A stretch of 22,474 nt of DNA, taken from NCBI GenBank assembly GCA_039587215.1, contig JBDHIW010000027.1, positions 1-22,474 of the forward strand, given 5' to 3'. Origin of the DNA: CAMYLY01 sp039587215. GTDB taxonomy: Bacteria; Gemmatimonadota; Gemmatimonadetes; Gemmatimonadales; GWC2-71-9. Under the pieces are notes generated by a model, which saw only the letters and a program-made list of their open reading frames with translations, did not search any database and was not told the DNA's origin. Both the position numbers and the translations under genes were made by a program. Shown piece after piece: positions 21,531 through 22,474 of the stretch; position 1 is the first letter of the stretch; the number at the start of each line of letters is the position of its first letter.

Positions 21531-22474
21531 ATGTCGAATGCGACTCTGAACGACGCGCAGGCCGAACTGCGCAATCGTGCACGTGAACTCGCCGAGACGG
21601 CCATGCGGCCGGTCGCGGCCAAGTACGACGAAGAACAGGCGTATCCGTGGGAAGTGCAGCACGCGATTCGCGACGCCGGCCTGTCGGGCGTGTGGATTCC
21701 CGAGGAATACGGCGGCATGGGCATGGGCGTGTTCGAGCTGTGCCTCGTGGTCGAGGAGTTCTCCCGGGCGTGCGGCGGCATGGGCGTCGCCTACGCGGTG
21801 AACGCCTTGGGATCATTCCCGATCATCGTCGGCGGCACGGACGAGCAGAAGGCGCGTTGGTTGCCGCCGATCGCGGCGGGCGAGAAGCTCATCGCGTTCG
21901 GGCTGTCCGAGAAGGCCGCGGGGTCCGACGCGGGGTCCATGATCACGCGCGCGGCAAAGGACGGCGACGACTACATCGTGAGCGGCGAGAAGAAGTGGAA
22001 TACCAACGGCGCCGTGGCGTCGCACAATACGATCTTCGCCGTGACGAACCCGGACCGGGGCGCCCGCGGCATCTCGGCGTTCGTCGTGGACAAGGACACG
22101 CCGGGCTACACCGTCGGCAAGGCGGAGGACAAGATGGGCATCCGCTGCGTGCCGGTGGTGGAGATTCACCTGGACAACTGCCGCGTGCCGGCGGCCAACC
22201 TGCTGGGCGGTGACGAGGGGCGCGGGTTCAAGCATGCGATGATCACGCTGGACCGTGCGCGACCGGGCGTCGCGGCGCAGGCCGTGGGACTCGCGCAGGG
22301 TGCACTGGACCTGGCGATGGGCTACGTGCGGGACCGGCAGCAGTTCGGCCAGTCGGTGAGTTCGTTCCAGGGTATTCAGTGGATGTTGGCCGACATGGCA
22401 ACGCAGATCGAGGCCGCGCGTCAGCTCGTGCACCACGCGGCGCGGGTGATCGACTCCGGGGCCAAGAACATCAG
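21531..22474 (+). CDS. Acyl-CoA dehydrogenase (partial, runs off the window)
   Basis: The open frame from ATG 21531 (MSNATLNDAQAELRNRAREL) continues to the last base without a stop: 314 complete codons of an expected 380 or so. It has the acyl-CoA dehydrogenase layout: an N-terminal helical domain with IPEEYGGMGMG (56-66), a middle beta domain with AFGLSEKAAGSDAGSM and the substrate/FAD region GEKKWNTNGAVASHN, and a C-terminal helical domain starting LDRARPGVAAQAVGLAQGALDLAMGYVRDRQQFGQ. It oxidises acyl-CoA to enoyl-CoA with FAD. The catalytic glutamate normally lies near residue 365-380, beyond the window, so chain-length class cannot be judged. Confidence 0.93.
   Translation, partial: MSNATLNDAQAELRNRARELAETAMRPVAAKYDEEQAYPWEVQHAIRDAGLSGVWIPEEYGGMGMGVFELCLVVEEFSRACGGMGVAYAVNALGSFPIIVGGTDEQKARWLPPIAAGEKLIAFGLSEKAAGSDAGSMITRAAKDGDDYIVSGEKKWNTNGAVASHNTIFAVTNPDRGARGISAFVVDKDTPGYTVGKAEDKMGIRCVPVVEIHLDNCRVPAANLLGGDEGRGFKHAMITLDRARPGVAAQAVGLAQGALDLAMGYVRDRQQFGQSVSSFQGIQWMLADMATQIEAARQLVHHAARVIDSGAKNI

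Overview
This is a high-GC (roughly 70% by eye), gene-dense bacterial chromosome segment with housekeeping genes. There is no phage, insertion sequence, CRISPR array, rRNA or tRNA that I can see. A PorX-type response regulator carrying a PglZ/alkaline-phosphatase effector, a PEGA-repeat secreted protein, acyl-CoA metabolism genes, GTG/TTG starts and TAnnnT-type -10 elements together suggest a Gemmatimonadota-like organism, possibly a metagenome-assembled genome. That assignment is inference, not proof.

Layout. (1) 1-446: the tail of an unidentified gene, then a RidA-family protein. (2) 443-1701, minus strand: a two-gene unit of a 132-aa unknown protein and a DnaB-C-type RecA ATPase. (3) 1853-5144, plus strand: a PorX-like regulator, then an MsbA-type ABC exporter that is broken by an internal deletion and frameshift near 3990. 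(4) 5151-6041, minus strand: a patatin phospholipase. (5) 6115-6537: a HIT hydrolase, convergent with tyrS (6534-7799, minus strand). (6) 7901-14552, plus strand: a class A penicillin-binding protein, an amidohydrolase of the aminofutalosine/methylthioadenosine deaminase group, argR, then argG-argH behind a clear promoter overlapped by two ARG boxes. (7) 14553-14896: a 344-bp gap rich in inverted repeats. (8) 14897-19985: HNH endonuclease, YjbQ, acyl-CoA ligase, a NYN plus double OST-HTH RNA-binding protein, and a 3-methyladenine DNA glycosylase. The last three genes are coupled by 4-bp overlaps. (9) 20092-22474: a secreted triple-PEGA protein and an acyl-CoA dehydrogenase cut by the window end.

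How the genes work together. argR, argG and argH form a self-contained arginine-biosynthesis control unit: the repressor gene lies directly upstream of its likely target operator. Convergent genes are packed so tightly that two pairs share a CTAG palindrome as overlapping stop codons, and a third pair encodes both stops inside one hairpin. Same-strand neighbours repeatedly overlap by GTGA or ATGA, implying translational coupling.

Most worth a second look: the NYN/OST-HTH protein with a long basic disordered tail; the TyrRS whose HIGH motif reads QLGN; the N-terminus-less DnaB-like ATPase with its coupled partner; the broken ABC exporter; and the structured region upstream of the HNH gene, with an operator-like palindrome on the -35 element. 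I did not find a defence island or other clearly new multi-gene system.
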